A stretch of DNA of 64,000 nt from Streptomyces achromogenes (GCF_030816715.1 NZ_JAUSYH010000001.1:2790001-2854000); one strand, 5' to 3'. Positions 15,664 to 25,070 are shown, counted from the first letter of the stretch. The notes: generated by a model not told the origin, from the sequence alone. Numbers and translations are program-made.

Positions 15664-18248
15664 CAGACCGTCACCGCCTTGCCGTCGGCGCCGGTCGCGC
15701 CGCGGGTGAACTGCGGGTGGATCAGCCCCACGCAGGTGTACGGCAGGTCGCCGACCTCCTCGACGGGGACCCCTCGCTGTCCGGCGAGCAGCCGTACGTG
15801 GTCCAGGTCGGCGCCCGCCCCGGCCCGCGCCAGGATCTTCCACGGCACCCGGCGCAGCAGCACCCGGGTGGTCTCGCCGACGCCGGGCTTGACCAGGTTG
15901 ACGTCGTGGATGCCGTACTCCTCGCTGATCCGCTCGACCGCCGCCCAGCCTTCCCAGCTCGGCGTGCGGTCACCGGCGAGCAGCTCCTTCACCGCGCCGC
16001 CGACGGCTTCCGCGACCTCGGGGAAGCGGGCGGCCACGGCGTCCAGGAAGTCCGTCGAGACGTCCACGCCGGCGAGCTCGCGGTAGAACTTCGCGCCGTG
16101 GAAGTCGTCCGGCCCGACCAGGTCGGCGCGCAGGACGGTCCGTGAGATCAGGCCCGAGACGGTCGAGTTGAGGCAGGCGGACGGGATGAGGAAGTCCTCG
16201 CGGGTGCCGTACGTCCGCACGCAGGACCCCGGGTCGGCCAGCACCGCGATCTCCGGGTCGAAGCCGGCCGCACCGCCGCCCGCCTCGAACTCCTCGATCG
16301 CCGCGGCCAGTTCGCGGGTGATCGCGCCCTTGCCGGTCCAGCCGTCGACGAACACGACGTCCCGCGGGTCGTGATGGGCCGCGAGCCAGCGCAGCGCGTT
16401 GGCGTCGATGCCCCGGCCGCGCACGATCGACACCGCGTAGTGCGGCAGGTCGAGACCGTGCCGGAACCGCGCCCAGCGGCGCATCAGCACGCCGACCGGG
16501 GTCCCGGCGCGGGCGAGCGAGACGAGGACGGGCCGCGGGGACCGTTCGGCGATCACGGTCTCCGTGACGACGCCCACGGCCTGCGCGATCCGCTCCGCCG
16601 AGGTCTGAAGCGCCGCGTGGAACAGCTCCTGGTACTGCTCGCTGGGCTGGTACTCGACGGGCAGCGACTCGGCGTAGTGCGCGCCGCCGCTCTGGATGGC
16701 CTCCTCCCGCTCTTCGGTCGGCGCCTCCAGCGTCACGTCCGAGAGGTCCTGGAGCAGCCAGCCGACCTCCTCGGGCGCGTACGACGAGAAGGCGGGGCCG
16801 CGAAGGGGCTCGGGCAGCATGAGGCGTCTCTTTTCGGGCAGTGCGGCTGCGTACAGCGGCTCGGGGACGTACGAGGGGACGACCGCGAGGACGACGTGCG
16901 GGGTGTGCGCGGCGAGCCGGGACAGAAGGCCGTCGGGGGCGTGCAGCAGCGGGGTGTCCGCCACCGAGTCCACCACGGCGACGACGGCGTCGAAGCCGCC
17001 GCCTGCGACGTTATAGGCATAGCGCTCGCCGGGGCCGTCGGCGGGGTCGTCGTGGGCGGGGAAAACGATTCGGCTGCGTATCGCGTAGCCGGGGTCGTCG
17101 ACCGCGAGGACCGGCGAGCGGGTGGTGGTCGAGTAGCGCACCTCTGCGGGCACGGTCTCCGCAAGCTCCCGCGCCAGCCGCAGCGGGGTGTACATCAGCT
17201 CCTCGAAGCCGAGGACGAGGACGCTTTGGGCGTCGACGGGTATCGCCTCCGCGAGGCGGGCCGTCATGGCGGGGAGAGCGGCCTCCAGCCGGTCCCGGTG
17301 GGCCGGGGTGAACCCGTGCCGGCCGCCGTCGGGCAGGCCGCGCGGCCAGTGCAGGTCCACGCGGGTCGCGGTGCCCCGGGCAGGCGTCTGCCCGGTGCGG
17401 TCGGCTGCCGGGTGCGCGCCCGGGGTGTCGCAGCGGGCCTCGGCCGCAACGTCCTCAAGGGGCGCGGGGAACTGCGCGACCGGCCCCGACGAACCCGCGG
17501 CCGACCGCTCACCGTTCGCGGCGGCCTCGGCCTCGTGCCGGGCGACCAGGGCCTGGCCCTTCTCCAGCACCCCCTCCGGCAGGAGCACCGTGCCCGAGGC
17601 GGTGGCGACCAGGTCCACCCGGGCGCCGATCTCGCGGGCGAAGTCGTCGAGGCGGCCCGCGTCGGCCGCCGAGCGCATGTCGACGAGGGCGACGACGACG
17701 TACCGGCCCCGCGGATAGCGCCCGTGCAGGTCCCGGATCGTGTTCAGCACCGTGTTGCCGGTGGAGAACTCGTCGTCCACCAGCACCAGCGGGCCGTCGC
17801 CGACCAGCAGCGTCGGGTCCTCCGGCAGCAGCAGGTGGGAGGTGGCATGGGAGTGGGACTCCTCGAAGCCGCCCGCCGTCGCGACGCCCGGGACCGGACG
17901 CCGGGTGGAGTGCAGGTACGGGGCGACGCCGACGCCGTCGGCGACGCAGTGGCCGAGACCGGTGGCCGTCTCCGCGTAGCCGAGGACGACCGCCTTCGCC
18001 GCCTCCTCGGGGCCGAGGAGCTCCCGCACCCGGCGGCCGAGGGCGAGGCCGTGGCCGTGGACGACCGCCGGTGACTGCGGGACGTGCTTGCCCAGGACGT
18101 GGGAGACCAGCAGATGCGCCCGCTTGGGGTTGCGGCGCAGGGCCAGCCCCAGCATCTCCGGCAGCGCGTCGTCCCCCACCAGTTCCAGGCCGAGCCGCTC
18201 GGCGACCCAGGTCCCGGACCAGACCCCGTTGTTCACTGCGTTTCTCAT
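15663..18248 (-). CDS. Phosphoribosyltransferase-TRSP-StiP fusion protein
   Basis: 861-aa fusion that is the largest protein of the Ter-type operon. The N-terminal PRTase domain carries the PRPP loop LVLVDDEFSTGNTVLNT near residue 160. A low-complexity linker (about 245-310) leads to the TRSP domain, with VLVLGFEELMYTPLRLA and the signature TTTRSPVLAVDDPG (about 345-405). The C-terminal half (from about 500) is StiP-like: AIQSGGAHYAESLPVEYQPS is its start motif and VVFVDGWTGKGAITREL a PRPP-loop-like motif. ATG at 18248 is preferred. The gene lies 81 bp below the aldolase gene and overlaps the HAD gene by one base. Proposed role: synthesis of a modified nucleotide in stress response; no activity is proven. 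Confidence 0.8.
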   Translation of the reverse strand: MRNAVNNGVWSGTWVAERLGLELVGDDALPEMLGLALRRNPKRAHLLVSHVLGKHVPQSPAVVHGHGLALGRRVRELLGPEEAAKAVVLGYAETATGLGHCVADGVGVAPYLHSTRRPVPGVATAGGFEESHSHATSHLLLPEDPTLLVGDGPLVLVDDEFSTGNTVLNTIRDLHGRYPRGRYVVVALVDMRSAADAGRLDDFAREIGARVDLVATASGTVLLPEGVLEKGQALVARHEAEAAANGERSAAGSSGPVAQFPAPLEDVAAEARCDTPGAHPAADRTGQTPARGTATRVDLHWPRGLPDGGRHGFTPAHRDRLEAALPAMTARLAEAIPVDAQSVLVLGFEELMYTPLRLARELAETVPAEVRYSTTTRSPVLAVDDPGYAIRSRIVFPAHDDPADGPGERYAYNVAGGGFDAVVAVVDSVADTPLLHAPDGLLSRLAAHTPHVVLAVVPSYVPEPLYAAALPEKRRLMLPEPLRGPAFSSYAPEEVGWLLQDLSDVTLEAPTEEREEAIQSGGAHYAESLPVEYQPSEQYQELFHAALQTSAERIAQAVGVVTETVIAERSPRPVLVSLARAGTPVGVLMRRWARFRHGLDLPHYAVSIVRGRGIDANALRWLAAHHDPRDVVFVDGWTGKGAITRELAAAIEEFEAGGGAAGFDPEIAVLADPGSCVRTYGTREDFLIPSACLNSTVSGLISRTVLRADLVGPDDFHGAKFYRELAGVDVSTDFLDAVAARFPEVAEAVGGAVKELLAGDRTPSWEGWAAVERISEEYGIHDVNLVKPGVGETTRVLLRRVPWKILARAGAGADLDHVRLLAGQRGVPVEEVGDLPYTCVGLIHPQFTRGATGADGKAVTV

Positions 18249-18274
18249 GCGTCCCTAGATCGTGAGGTGTGTAT

Positions 18275-18331
18275 AGGGTCTTTCGTTTGGGTCAGGCCGG
18301 GCTCGCGGGCCTGACCCAAACGGAAGACCCT
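18275..18331. repeat. Long palindromic intergenic repeat, copy A
   Basis: Arms AGGGTCTTTCGTTTGGGTC (from 18275) and the complement ending at 18331, about 24 bp each with one mismatch, around a short GC loop. It begins at the aldolase stop codon (18330-18332) and fills most of the gap to the next gene. The core CGTTTGG(G/A)TC is shared with the palindrome at 57360. Confidence 0.8.
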
Positions 18332-19496
18332 AGCCGGGAATGCCGGCTGCGAGCAGGTCGACGAAGCTGACGTCCTCGTGCGCGACGCCGAAGACCTCCG
18401 CGCGCAGCATGGTGCGCTCGGCCCAGGCGCGGTGCGGCTTCACCTCGTTCATCTTGTTCGTGTACTGCGACCGCAGTACACCCCCGCCGCCGCGTTCCGG
18501 CCGCAGGATGTCCGCCGCGTCGCTGTACTCCTCGTGACTGACCACGGACAGTGCGTGCACGGCCGGCACGTGCGAGGGGTGGATGCAGGTCTTGCCGAGC
18601 AGGCCGTTGGCCTGGTCGAGGGAGATCTCGCGCAGCAGACCGTCCATCGCGTGCTCGATCAGTCTCTCGCGCAGCTCCACCGCCTGCCCCTCCAGGAAGG
18701 GACTGTGCCGCAGCATCGGCTTGAACATGCGCTCGGGAACCCGGAAGTACTCCCACACGGGCCCGGTCACGGTGAACCCGCTGCCGTCGGCCCGTCCCAG
18801 CATGTTCACCACGTCGGCGATCACCGAGGCGACGATCTGGACGTCGTAGGCGGTCATGTCGGGCGCTCGGCGCAGTCCGTACGCGGAGCAGAAGTCGGTC
18901 ACGCCGAGGCGCAGCGCGAGGACCCGGCTGCGGTACTTGTCGACGGCGCGGGCGATGCCCTCCAGGGCGTCCACCCGCGACTCGCGGTACATCAGCTCCG
19001 GCGTCTCCAGCACGGGCATGCCGAACAGGCGGTGCCCGCTCGCCGCCTCCGCGCCGGCCAGCGCCTCCAGGAACGGGATGCCGCGCTCCTCGGTGAACTT
19101 CGGGAACACGAACCCGCTGAGCAGCCCCGCGGTGCCGCCGAGGCGCCGGACCAGGTCGGGGATCTGTTCGGGCGTGCGCACCCGGATGAAGAGCAGCGGC
19201 AGCTCGCCGCCCGGCCGTTGCGCGAGCTCGGCGAACTGCCGGACGAGGTTCTCCTCGCCGGCCGCGACGTCCTCGTCGCCGATGGAGTCCTCCAGGCACA
19301 GCACCATCGACACCACGCCGCGCCCGGTCTGCTTGACGACGTCGTCCGCCAGCCGGGGCCGGGTGGCCGGGCTGTAGAGCGTGGCGCCCAGGGCCGCGGA
19401 GAGCAGCCTGGCCGGCGAGTCCGCGGTGAAGACGCACGGCTCCCGGTGGAAGAGGCGCTGTCGCACCTCAGGGGCGAGGTGCCCGAAATGACGCAT
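18330..19496 (-). CDS. HpcH/HpaI aldolase / citrate lyase-like protein of the Ter operon
   Basis: 388-aa member of the HpcH/HpaI aldolase (citrate lyase beta-like) family. ATG at 19496 has GGGGGAG upstream. CLEDSIGDED (about residue 75) supplies the conserved Glu and Asp, RVRTPEQ the Arg, and FPKFTEERG and MPVLETPELMYR the substrate and metal region; KTCIHPSHV occurs near the C-terminus as in CitE proteins. It probably cleaves or forms a C-C bond on an acyl compound with Mg2+. It is first in the minus-strand operon aldolase-PRTase/StiP-HAD and is divergent from a TerD gene. Confidence 0.85.
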   Translation of the reverse strand: MRHFGHLAPEVRQRLFHREPCVFTADSPARLLSAALGATLYSPATRPRLADDVVKQTGRGVVSMVLCLEDSIGDEDVAAGEENLVRQFAELAQRPGGELPLLFIRVRTPEQIPDLVRRLGGTAGLLSGFVFPKFTEERGIPFLEALAGAEAASGHRLFGMPVLETPELMYRESRVDALEGIARAVDKYRSRVLALRLGVTDFCSAYGLRRAPDMTAYDVQIVASVIADVVNMLGRADGSGFTVTGPVWEYFRVPERMFKPMLRHSPFLEGQAVELRERLIEHAMDGLLREISLDQANGLLGKTCIHPSHVPAVHALSVVSHEEYSDAADILRPERGGGGVLRSQYTNKMNEVKPHRAWAERTMLRAEVFGVAHEDVSFVDLLAAGIPG

Positions 19497-19671
19497 AAAT
19501 CTCCCCCGTGGTGCAAGGTATGGCATGGATTCGGCAAGAGGTGGCCGGTAATAGTACGTAGGGATCCATGTCCCAGGTTCCCCCAGGGCATGAATTTCAG
19601 GTAACTCGACCCTGTAGGTCGCCGAGTACCCCGCGTTGTCGTGAGCAGGCCCGAGAAGGCAGGATGACCGC

Positions 19672-20418
19672 ATGACGCACGCGATGCTGAAGGGGTCGAA
19701 CGTCCCGCTGAAAGCCACCACGGTGCGCGCCGTGCTGCGCTGGACCCCCGGGCAGGGGGTCCCGGACGTCGATGCCTCCGCGCTGCTCCTCGGTCTCGAC
19801 GGTCGTGTGCGCTCCGACGAGGACTTCGTCTTCTACAACCAGCCCCGGCACCCCTCCGGGAAGGTGTGGCGGCTCGGCAAGAAGCGGGTCGCCGAGGGCC
19901 TCACCGACACGATCCAGACCGATCTGTCCGGTGTCGAGTCCGGCGTCGGCCGTATTCTCCTGACCGCTTCGGCGGACGGCGTCACCTTCGACCGCGTACG
20001 TTCCCTCACCATCGCGCTGTACGACGCGACGACCGACGGCGAGCCGCTGGCCACCTTCGACATCCGCCCGGAGACGGGCCAGGAGACGGCTCTCATCTGC
20101 GGCGAGCTGTACCGGCGCGGTGAGGGCTGGAAGTTCCGCGCGCTGGGCGAGGGCTACTCCAACGGTCTCAAGGGGCTGGCCACCGACTTCGGCATCTCGG
20201 TCGACGAGTCCGAGGAGGCCGACGTCCCCGAGGCCGCCACGCCGGCTCCGCGGACGCCCAGCCTGTCGCAGCCGCTGCCGCCGGAGCGGCCGACGTCGGC
20301 CGTCCCGCAGCAGCCGCCGGCCTACGGCTACCCGGCCAGCCTGCCGACCTACGGCTACGGCTACCCGGACGGCTCGTTCCGGCTGCCGCCGCAGGGACCG
20401 CAGTTCGTCGGACGCTGA
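19672..20418 (+). CDS. terD: TerD family protein with Pro/Tyr tail
   Basis: 248-aa protein with a TerD-like domain over about residues 1-180 ([63 protein letters not shown]). It lacks the acidic GEGEGDDE loop that is present in the other two TerD proteins here, so calcium binding may be different. The C-terminal 65 residues are low-complexity Pro/Gly/Tyr ([26 protein letters not shown]). ATG at 19672 is the chosen start; [10 protein letters not shown] gives a second possible ATG at 19684. It is divergent from the aldolase operon and convergent with the TerA-like gene. Confidence 0.85.
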   Translation: MTHAMLKGSNVPLKATTVRAVLRWTPGQGVPDVDASALLLGLDGRVRSDEDFVFYNQPRHPSGKVWRLGKKRVAEGLTDTIQTDLSGVESGVGRILLTASADGVTFDRVRSLTIALYDATTDGEPLATFDIRPETGQETALICGELYRRGEGWKFRALGEGYSNGLKGLATDFGISVDESEEADVPEAATPAPRTPSLSQPLPPERPTSAVPQQPPAYGYPASLPTYGYGYPDGSFRLPPQGPQFVGR

Positions 20419-20484
20419 GGGCGCCGAGGACGCGGAGGACGCCGAGCGGCCGAGGGTTCCGGGTGGGCCCCAGGGGGCCGTCCC

Positions 20485-21222
20485 CTACCGCTCGGCCTTC
20501 GTCTTGTAACCGCGTCCCCACTGCAGCCCCCAGCCGTACAGCCGGTCCAGCTCCGCCTGGAAGCCGTAGACGAACCGCACCTCGCGTCGCACCATCAGTT
20601 CCCCCTTGACGTTCTCGATCATCACCACCGCGCAGGAGCGGGCCTCGGGGTGCCGCTCGTCGAGGCCGATCTCGATCCGCGGCCCATTGCTCGGGTACAG
20701 CGTGACGATGGCGTGGGTGCGGTCGAAGGCCGGCGTCTGGTCGTAGATGTACACGAAGACGAGCAGTCGTTTGATCTCGTCCCGGTGGTCGAGGTTGACG
20801 TACATCGTCTCGCCGGACGCCGACCCGAACCGGTCGTCGCCGCTGAGTTTCACGTACGGCGCCGCGTTCACGTCCCCGAGCAGTCCGCCGAGCGGCTGCA
20901 CGACGCCCTTCGTGCCGTCGGCCAGCTCGTACAGGCAGCCGAGGTCGAGGTCGACGTTGACCATGCTCTGGCTGTGCCCGACGACCTCCGGGGGCCGCAG
21001 CGCCTTGAAGGGGTGGCGCAGCAGACTCTCCCGCTGCGGGCCGCCGATGTCGGACGTCCGCATCCGCCAGGCCAGGTTGACGCGCAGGTTGCCGGTGGCG
21101 GCCCCCTGTTTGGTGAGGGAGACCTGGCTGTGCCGTTTGGTCAGCTCGATCGCGTTCGTGGCCGCGTTGCCCGAGTCGAAGTCGGTCGCGCGGCTGCCCA
21201 GCAGCCCGTCGAAGATGCCCAT
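20485..21222 (-). CDS. TerA-like tellurium resistance family protein
   Basis: 245-aa soluble protein related to TerA (TerD superfamily). It starts MGIFDGLLGSRA and contains VSLTKQ, VNLAWRM, and the conserved MVNVDLDLGCLYEL and KGVVQPLGG segments, in which the DLDLG motif corresponds to TerD DLDAS-type acidic residues. The C-terminal half has FVYIYD, VTLYPSNGPRIEI and CAVVMIENVKGE. It lies next to other Ter genes and probably belongs to the same membrane-linked stress complex. A hairpin separates its start from the upstream DUF475 gene. Confidence 0.8.
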   Translation of the reverse strand: MGIFDGLLGSRATDFDSGNAATNAIELTKRHSQVSLTKQGAATGNLRVNLAWRMRTSDIGGPQRESLLRHPFKALRPPEVVGHSQSMVNVDLDLGCLYELADGTKGVVQPLGGLLGDVNAAPYVKLSGDDRFGSASGETMYVNLDHRDEIKRLLVFVYIYDQTPAFDRTHAIVTLYPSNGPRIEIGLDERHPEARSCAVVMIENVKGELMVRREVRFVYGFQAELDRLYGWGLQWGRGYKTKAER

Positions 21223-21252
21223 TCCCCGCCCCCACGTCCACGATGAAAACCG

Positions 21253-21295
21253 GCGGGGCGGCCGTGGAGGACAGTTTCCTCACCGGCCGCCCCGC
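21253..21295 (-). terminator. Hairpin after DUF475 gene
   Basis: Arms GCGGGGCGGCCG (21253-21264) and CGGCCGCCCCGC (21284-21295) with an 19-nt loop. It lies between the DUF475 stop at 21323 and the TerA-like start at 21222 and can end DUF475 transcripts. Confidence 0.6.
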
Positions 21296-21322
21296 TCAGA
21301 GCGTTCCTCCCGCAGAAGGTGA

Positions 21323-22471
21323 TCACACCCCGGACGGGACCTCAGTCTTCTCGTCCGGGGCCGTGGCTTTTCCCTCTGCCGCTGCCAGCGCCTTGTTGCG
21401 GCGTACGGAGGACCAGAAGGACCAGGCGATCAGGAGGACACCGACGAGGCCGGTGATGACCTCGTGGATCTGGTACTGGATGGTGACCATGAGGATCACG
21501 GCGAGGGCGCCGATCGCGTAGTGGGCGCCGTGCTCCAGGTAGACGTAGTCGTCGAGGGTGCCCTGGCGGACCAGGTACACGGTGAGGGACCGGACGTACA
21601 TGGCGCCGACGCCGAGGCCGAGGGCCATCAGGACGATGTCGTTGGTGACGGCGAAGGCGCCGATCACTCCGTCGAAGGAGAAGGACGCGTCCAGGACCTC
21701 GAGGTAGAGGAACATGAAGAACGCGGCCTGGCCGGCGAGGACGATCGCCGGGCGCTGCTTGCCGCTGCGCGCGGCCTCTTCCTCCGCCTCGTGCTCCCGC
21801 TCCTCCTCTTCCTCGAGCTTGTCCTCGAAGTAGCCGGAGAGACCGCCGACGACCATGTACGTGATCAGGCCGGCGATGCCGGAGATCAGGACCGTCTGCG
21901 CCTTGTCGACGTGCGCCCCGCCGTGCTGGTGGGCGTGGGTGGCGAAGGTGAAGGAGGTGATCAGCAGGACGACCAGCGCGATGCAGACCGACAGCATGTC
22001 GACCTTGCCGAGCTTGGCGAGCGGGCGCTCGAGCCAGCGCAGCCACTGGATGTCCCGGTCCTCGAAGATGAAGTCGAGGAAGATCATCAGCAGGAACATG
22101 CCACCGAACGCGGCGATCGACGGGTGGGCGTCGGTGACCAGCTGCTGGTACTGGTCCTTGTCGTTGAGCGCGAGGTCGACCGCGTCGATCGGACCGATCT
22201 TGGCGCTGATGGCGACGATGACGACGGGGAAGACCAGCCGCATGCCGAAGACGGCGATCAGCACGCCGATGGTGAGGAAGATCTTCTGCCAGAAGGCACT
22301 CATCTTCTTCAGGATCCCGGCGTTGACCACCGCGTTGTCGAACGACAGCGAGATCTCCAGGATGCAGAGGATCGCGACGATGCCGAGGGCCTCCCACCCC
22401 CCGTAGAAGGCCGCTGCGACCAGGCCGAGCGCGGTGATCGCGAACGACCAGCCGAAAGTTTTCAGAAGCAC
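21323..22471 (-). CDS. DUF475/TerC-type membrane protein
   Basis: 382-aa integral membrane protein of the DUF475 group, related to the TerC/YjbE family. GTG at 22471 begins MLLKTFGWSFAIT, matching homologues. About nine hydrophobic segments are visible, with conserved acidic motifs inside membranes: LEISLSFDNAVVNAG in helix 2 and LEVLDASFSFDGVIGAFA in a later helix, the pair typical of TerC-like ion-related proteins. A long acidic cytoplasmic loop (EDKLEEEEEREHEAEEEAA) separates them, at about residues 205-232. It probably handles a metal or cation in membrane stress. It sits between TerA-like and TerD genes. Confidence 0.85.
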   Translation of the reverse strand: MLLKTFGWSFAITALGLVAAAFYGGWEALGIVAILCILEISLSFDNAVVNAGILKKMSAFWQKIFLTIGVLIAVFGMRLVFPVVIVAISAKIGPIDAVDLALNDKDQYQQLVTDAHPSIAAFGGMFLLMIFLDFIFEDRDIQWLRWLERPLAKLGKVDMLSVCIALVVLLITSFTFATHAHQHGGAHVDKAQTVLISGIAGLITYMVVGGLSGYFEDKLEEEEEREHEAEEEAARSGKQRPAIVLAGQAAFFMFLYLEVLDASFSFDGVIGAFAVTNDIVLMALGLGVGAMYVRSLTVYLVRQGTLDDYVYLEHGAHYAIGALAVILMVTIQYQIHEVITGLVGVLLIAWSFWSSVRRNKALAAAEGKATAPDEKTEVPSGV

Positions 22472-22654
22472 TGGCTACCCAATCCTGTGTTGGGGGTCCC
22501 CTCAGACGGATCTGAGGGCGGGTCTCCCCCGCGCCGTCCTCGGCTTTACGAAACATTGACTTTCAGCTGCGAAGTCTAAGGGTCGACTGCTCCGTAGGGG
22601 GCGGGCGGGCCCCGTACCGATCGGTAGCCGGCCTCCGTGCGGAATCCGGGACTT

Positions 22655-23230
22655 CTAGGAGACGTTCACCCCGAAGTCGAGCGCGATGCCCCGCAGACCC
22701 GACGCGTACCCCTGCCCCACGGCCCTGAACTTCCACTCGCCCTGATACCGGTACAACTCGCCGAAGATCATCGCGGTCTCCGTGCCGGCGTCCTCGCTGA
22801 GGTCGTAGCGGGCGAGTTCCTGGCCGTCGGCCTGGTTGACGACGCGGATGAACGCGTTGGAGACCTGACCGAAGGTCTGGCTCCGCTCGTCGGCCATGTG
22901 GATGGAGACGGGAAAGACGATCTTGTCGCACTGCGGCGGCACCTTGAGGAGGTTCACGATCAGCGACTCGTCGTCGCCCTCGCCCTCGCCGGTCAGGTTG
23001 TCGCCGGTGTGCTCCACCGAGCCGTCCGGGCTCTGGAGCTGGTTGTAGAAGACGAACCACTCGTCCCCCATGACCCGCCCGCCGGTGCACAGCAGCGCGC
23101 TGGCGTCCAGGTCGAAGGGGGCTCCGGTGGTGGAGCGCGCGTCCCAGCCGAGGCCGACCATCACCTGAGTGAGGTTCGGCGCGGCCTTGGACAGGGAGAC
23201 GTTGCCCCCCTTGGCGAGCGTGACGCCCAT
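22655..23230 (-). CDS. terD: TerD family protein
   Basis: 191-aa TerD protein. [27 protein letters not shown], the acidic loop [17 protein letters not shown] and [10 protein letters not shown] give the full family pattern with calcium-binding residues. It is 191 residues long, as is the paralogue encoded next to it at 23374, and the two are clearly homologous throughout. TerD proteins are linked to tellurite, phage and membrane stress and are abundant cytosolic proteins in Streptomyces. ATG at 23230 is preferred. A strong hairpin separates it from the upstream paralogue, so it may have its own promoter. Confidence 0.9.
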   Translation of the reverse strand: MGVTLAKGGNVSLSKAAPNLTQVMVGLGWDARSTTGAPFDLDASALLCTGGRVMGDEWFVFYNQLQSPDGSVEHTGDNLTGEGEGDDESLIVNLLKVPPQCDKIVFPVSIHMADERSQTFGQVSNAFIRVVNQADGQELARYDLSEDAGTETAMIFGELYRYQGEWKFRAVGQGYASGLRGIALDFGVNVS

Positions 23231-23299
23231 ATTGCTGGTCCTCCCCTAGGTCATGCTCAGGCAGTCTCTTCGGTTGTCCTGCGCTCCCCCGGAGGGGAC

Positions 23300-23338
23300 C
23301 CCCAGGCGCCGCCCGTGAAAACGGTGCGGCGCCTGGGG
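23300..23338 (-). terminator. Hairpin between paired terD genes
   Basis: Arms CCCCAGGCGCCGC and GCGGCGCCTGGGG of 13 bp, with a 13-nt loop. It follows the stop of the upstream terD (23374) and precedes the next terD start at 23230. Confidence 0.65.
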
Positions 23339-23373
23339 TCGGACGATCAGGTGACTCGGGTGGTGCGGGTGAC

Positions 23374-23949
23374 TCAGACGTTGACGCCGAAGTCCTGCGC
23401 GATGCCGCGCAGACCGGAGGCGTAGCCCTGGCCGATGGCCCGGAACTTCCACTCGGCGCCGTGCCGGTACAGCTCGCCGAAGACCATCGCGGTCTCCGTG
23501 CTGGCGTCCTCGCTGAGGTCGTAGCGGGCGATCTCGGCGCCGCCGGCCTGGTTCACGACACGGATGAACGCGTTGCGGACCTGGCCGAAGGACTGCTGCC
23601 GGTTCTCGGCGTCGTAGATCGACACCGGGAAGACGATCTTGTCGACGTCGGCCGGGACCGTGGCGAGGTTGACCTTGATCGCCTCGTCGTCGCCCTCGCC
23701 CTCACCCGTGGTGTTGTCACCGGTGTGCTCGACCGAGCCGTCGGGGCTCTTCAGGTTGTTGAAGAAGACGAAGTTGGCGTCACTGGCGACCTTGCCGGCG
23801 TTGTTCACCAGCAGCGCGCTGGCGTCCAGGTCGAAGTCGGTGCCGGTCGTGGTGCGGACGTCCCACCCCAGACCGACGATGACCGCGGTCAGGCCCGGGG
23901 CCTCCTTGGTCAGCGATACGTTGCCGCCCTTGCTGAGGCTGACTCCCAC
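23374..23949 (-). CDS. terD: TerD family protein (second copy)
   Basis: 191-aa TerD protein. GTG at 23949 ([13 protein letters not shown]) is chosen because GAGGAG lies just upstream and the paralogue also begins with MGV; the open frame extends four codons further to ATG 23961. It has [28 protein letters not shown] and FGELYRHG, so the calcium-binding pattern is complete. With the gene at 22655 it forms a tandem duplicated pair. Role as in that entry: stress protein of the Ter set. Confidence 0.9.
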   Translation of the reverse strand: MGVSLSKGGNVSLTKEAPGLTAVIVGLGWDVRTTTGTDFDLDASALLVNNAGKVASDANFVFFNNLKSPDGSVEHTGDNTTGEGEGDDEAIKVNLATVPADVDKIVFPVSIYDAENRQQSFGQVRNAFIRVVNQAGGAEIARYDLSEDASTETAMVFGELYRHGAEWKFRAIGQGYASGLRGIAQDFGVNV

Positions 23950-24062
23950 GAGCTCCTCCATTGGTTTCTGGGGCGGGGAGCCCCGTGATGCGTCGGATAT
24001 CGGATCAACGAGTCGATCCTAGTGACGGGTTCCCGAAGCTCGCAGGCCCTGGGACCGAAGAA

Positions 24063-24521
24063 TCACAGGGTGTCGAGCGCCTTGACGTACTCGCCGAGGT
24101 CCCGGGCGTCCGGCAGGGCGTTGACGACCGTCCAGCGCACGACGCCCTCCTTGTCGATGACGAAGGTGCCGCGCACCGCGCAGCCCTTGTCCTCGGCGAA
24201 GACGCCGTAGGCGCGGGACACCTCGCCGTGCGGCCAGAAGTCGCTCAGCAGCGGGTACTCCAGGCCCTCCTGTTCGGCGAAGACGCGCAGGGTGTGGATC
24301 GAGTCGTTGGACACGGCGAGCACCTGGGTGTCGCGGTCGGCGAACTGCGGCAGGTGGTCGCGCACCTCGCACAGCTCCCCGGTGCACACGCCGGTGAAGG
24401 CGAAGGGGTAGAAGAGCAGGACGACGTTCTTGTCGCCCCGGAAGTCGGAGAGCTTCACGGCCCGGCCGTGGTTGTCCTTGAGCTCGAAGTCGGGGGCCTT
24501 GTCGCCGACCTGGATCGCCAT
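24063..24521 (-). CDS. Peroxiredoxin (AhpE/BCP type)
   Basis: 152-aa thiol peroxidase that reduces hydroperoxides. ATG at 24521 (MAIQVGDKAPDFEL) has AAGGGAC upstream; the frame upstream has no peroxiredoxin character. The peroxidatic Cys is C46 in AFTGVCTGELC with the second Cys C51 at +5, the BCP/PrxQ spacing, although the overall sequence is closest to AhpE of actinobacteria. Thr43 and the later Arg of the active site (about R119) are present. It is monocistronic next to DUF3052. It acts in the cytosol with a thioredoxin- or mycothiol-type reductant. Confidence 0.9.
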   Translation of the reverse strand: MAIQVGDKAPDFELKDNHGRAVKLSDFRGDKNVVLLFYPFAFTGVCTGELCEVRDHLPQFADRDTQVLAVSNDSIHTLRVFAEQEGLEYPLLSDFWPHGEVSRAYGVFAEDKGCAVRGTFVIDKEGVVRWTVVNALPDARDLGEYVKALDTL

Positions 24522-24632
24522 GCCTGGATGTCCCTTCGGGTGGGCTGTCTGGGTGAGACCCACCCTACGCAGCGGCCGCCGAAGGCCGACGGACGGGCCG
24601 AAGGCGTGAGCCCGGCCCGTCCGCACGTCACA

Positions 24633-25070
24633 TCACTTCTTGGACTTGGCCGCCTTGGGCGTCACCAGCCGGCTGCCGCTCCAGTCCTTGCCGACGCTGA
24701 CGCTCTTGCTGGCCGACAGACCCGCAGTCGTCGCGGCTTCGGAGATGTCGCTCGGCTCCACGTATCCCGTACGGCCGGTCTTCGGCGTCAGGAGGAGGAT
24801 CGACCCGCCTTCTTCGATGTACGTGGTGGCGTCCACCAGCGCATCCGTCAGGTCTCCGTCATCGTCGCGGAACCAGAGCACCACGGCGTCGGCGACGTCG
24901 TCGTAGTCCTCGTCCACCAGATCGCTGCCGATGACTTCCTCGATGGACTCGCGGAGCTCCTGGTCGACGTCGTCGTCGTAGCCGATCTCCTGGACCACCT
25001 GCTCGGGCTGGAAACCCAGCCTGACGGCAGGGCTGGTCCGCTCCTCCGCGTGGTCCGCGGTCGCGCTCAC
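24633..25070 (-). CDS. DUF3052 family protein
   Basis: 145-aa acidic protein of the DUF3052 family. GTG at 25070 is chosen because AGGAGG lies just upstream and the longer frame lacks family character. The conserved segments RLGFQPEQVVQEIGYDDD, ADAVVLWFRDDDGDLTD and ILLLTPKTGRTGYV are present. The family is widespread in actinobacteria; I do not know a proven function. It has no membrane segment. The upstream 450 bp carries the promoters for this gene and for aceE. Confidence 0.85.
   Translation of the reverse strand: MSATADHAEERTSPAVRLGFQPEQVVQEIGYDDDVDQELRESIEEVIGSDLVDEDYDDVADAVVLWFRDDDGDLTDALVDATTYIEEGGSILLLTPKTGRTGYVEPSDISEAATTAGLSASKSVSVGKDWSGSRLVTPKAAKSKK

Noticed and set aside
16371..18074. 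567-aa open frame on the plus strand opposite the PRTase fusion gene
   Set aside because: Shadow of a gene with clear PRTase and StiP motifs on the minus strand.
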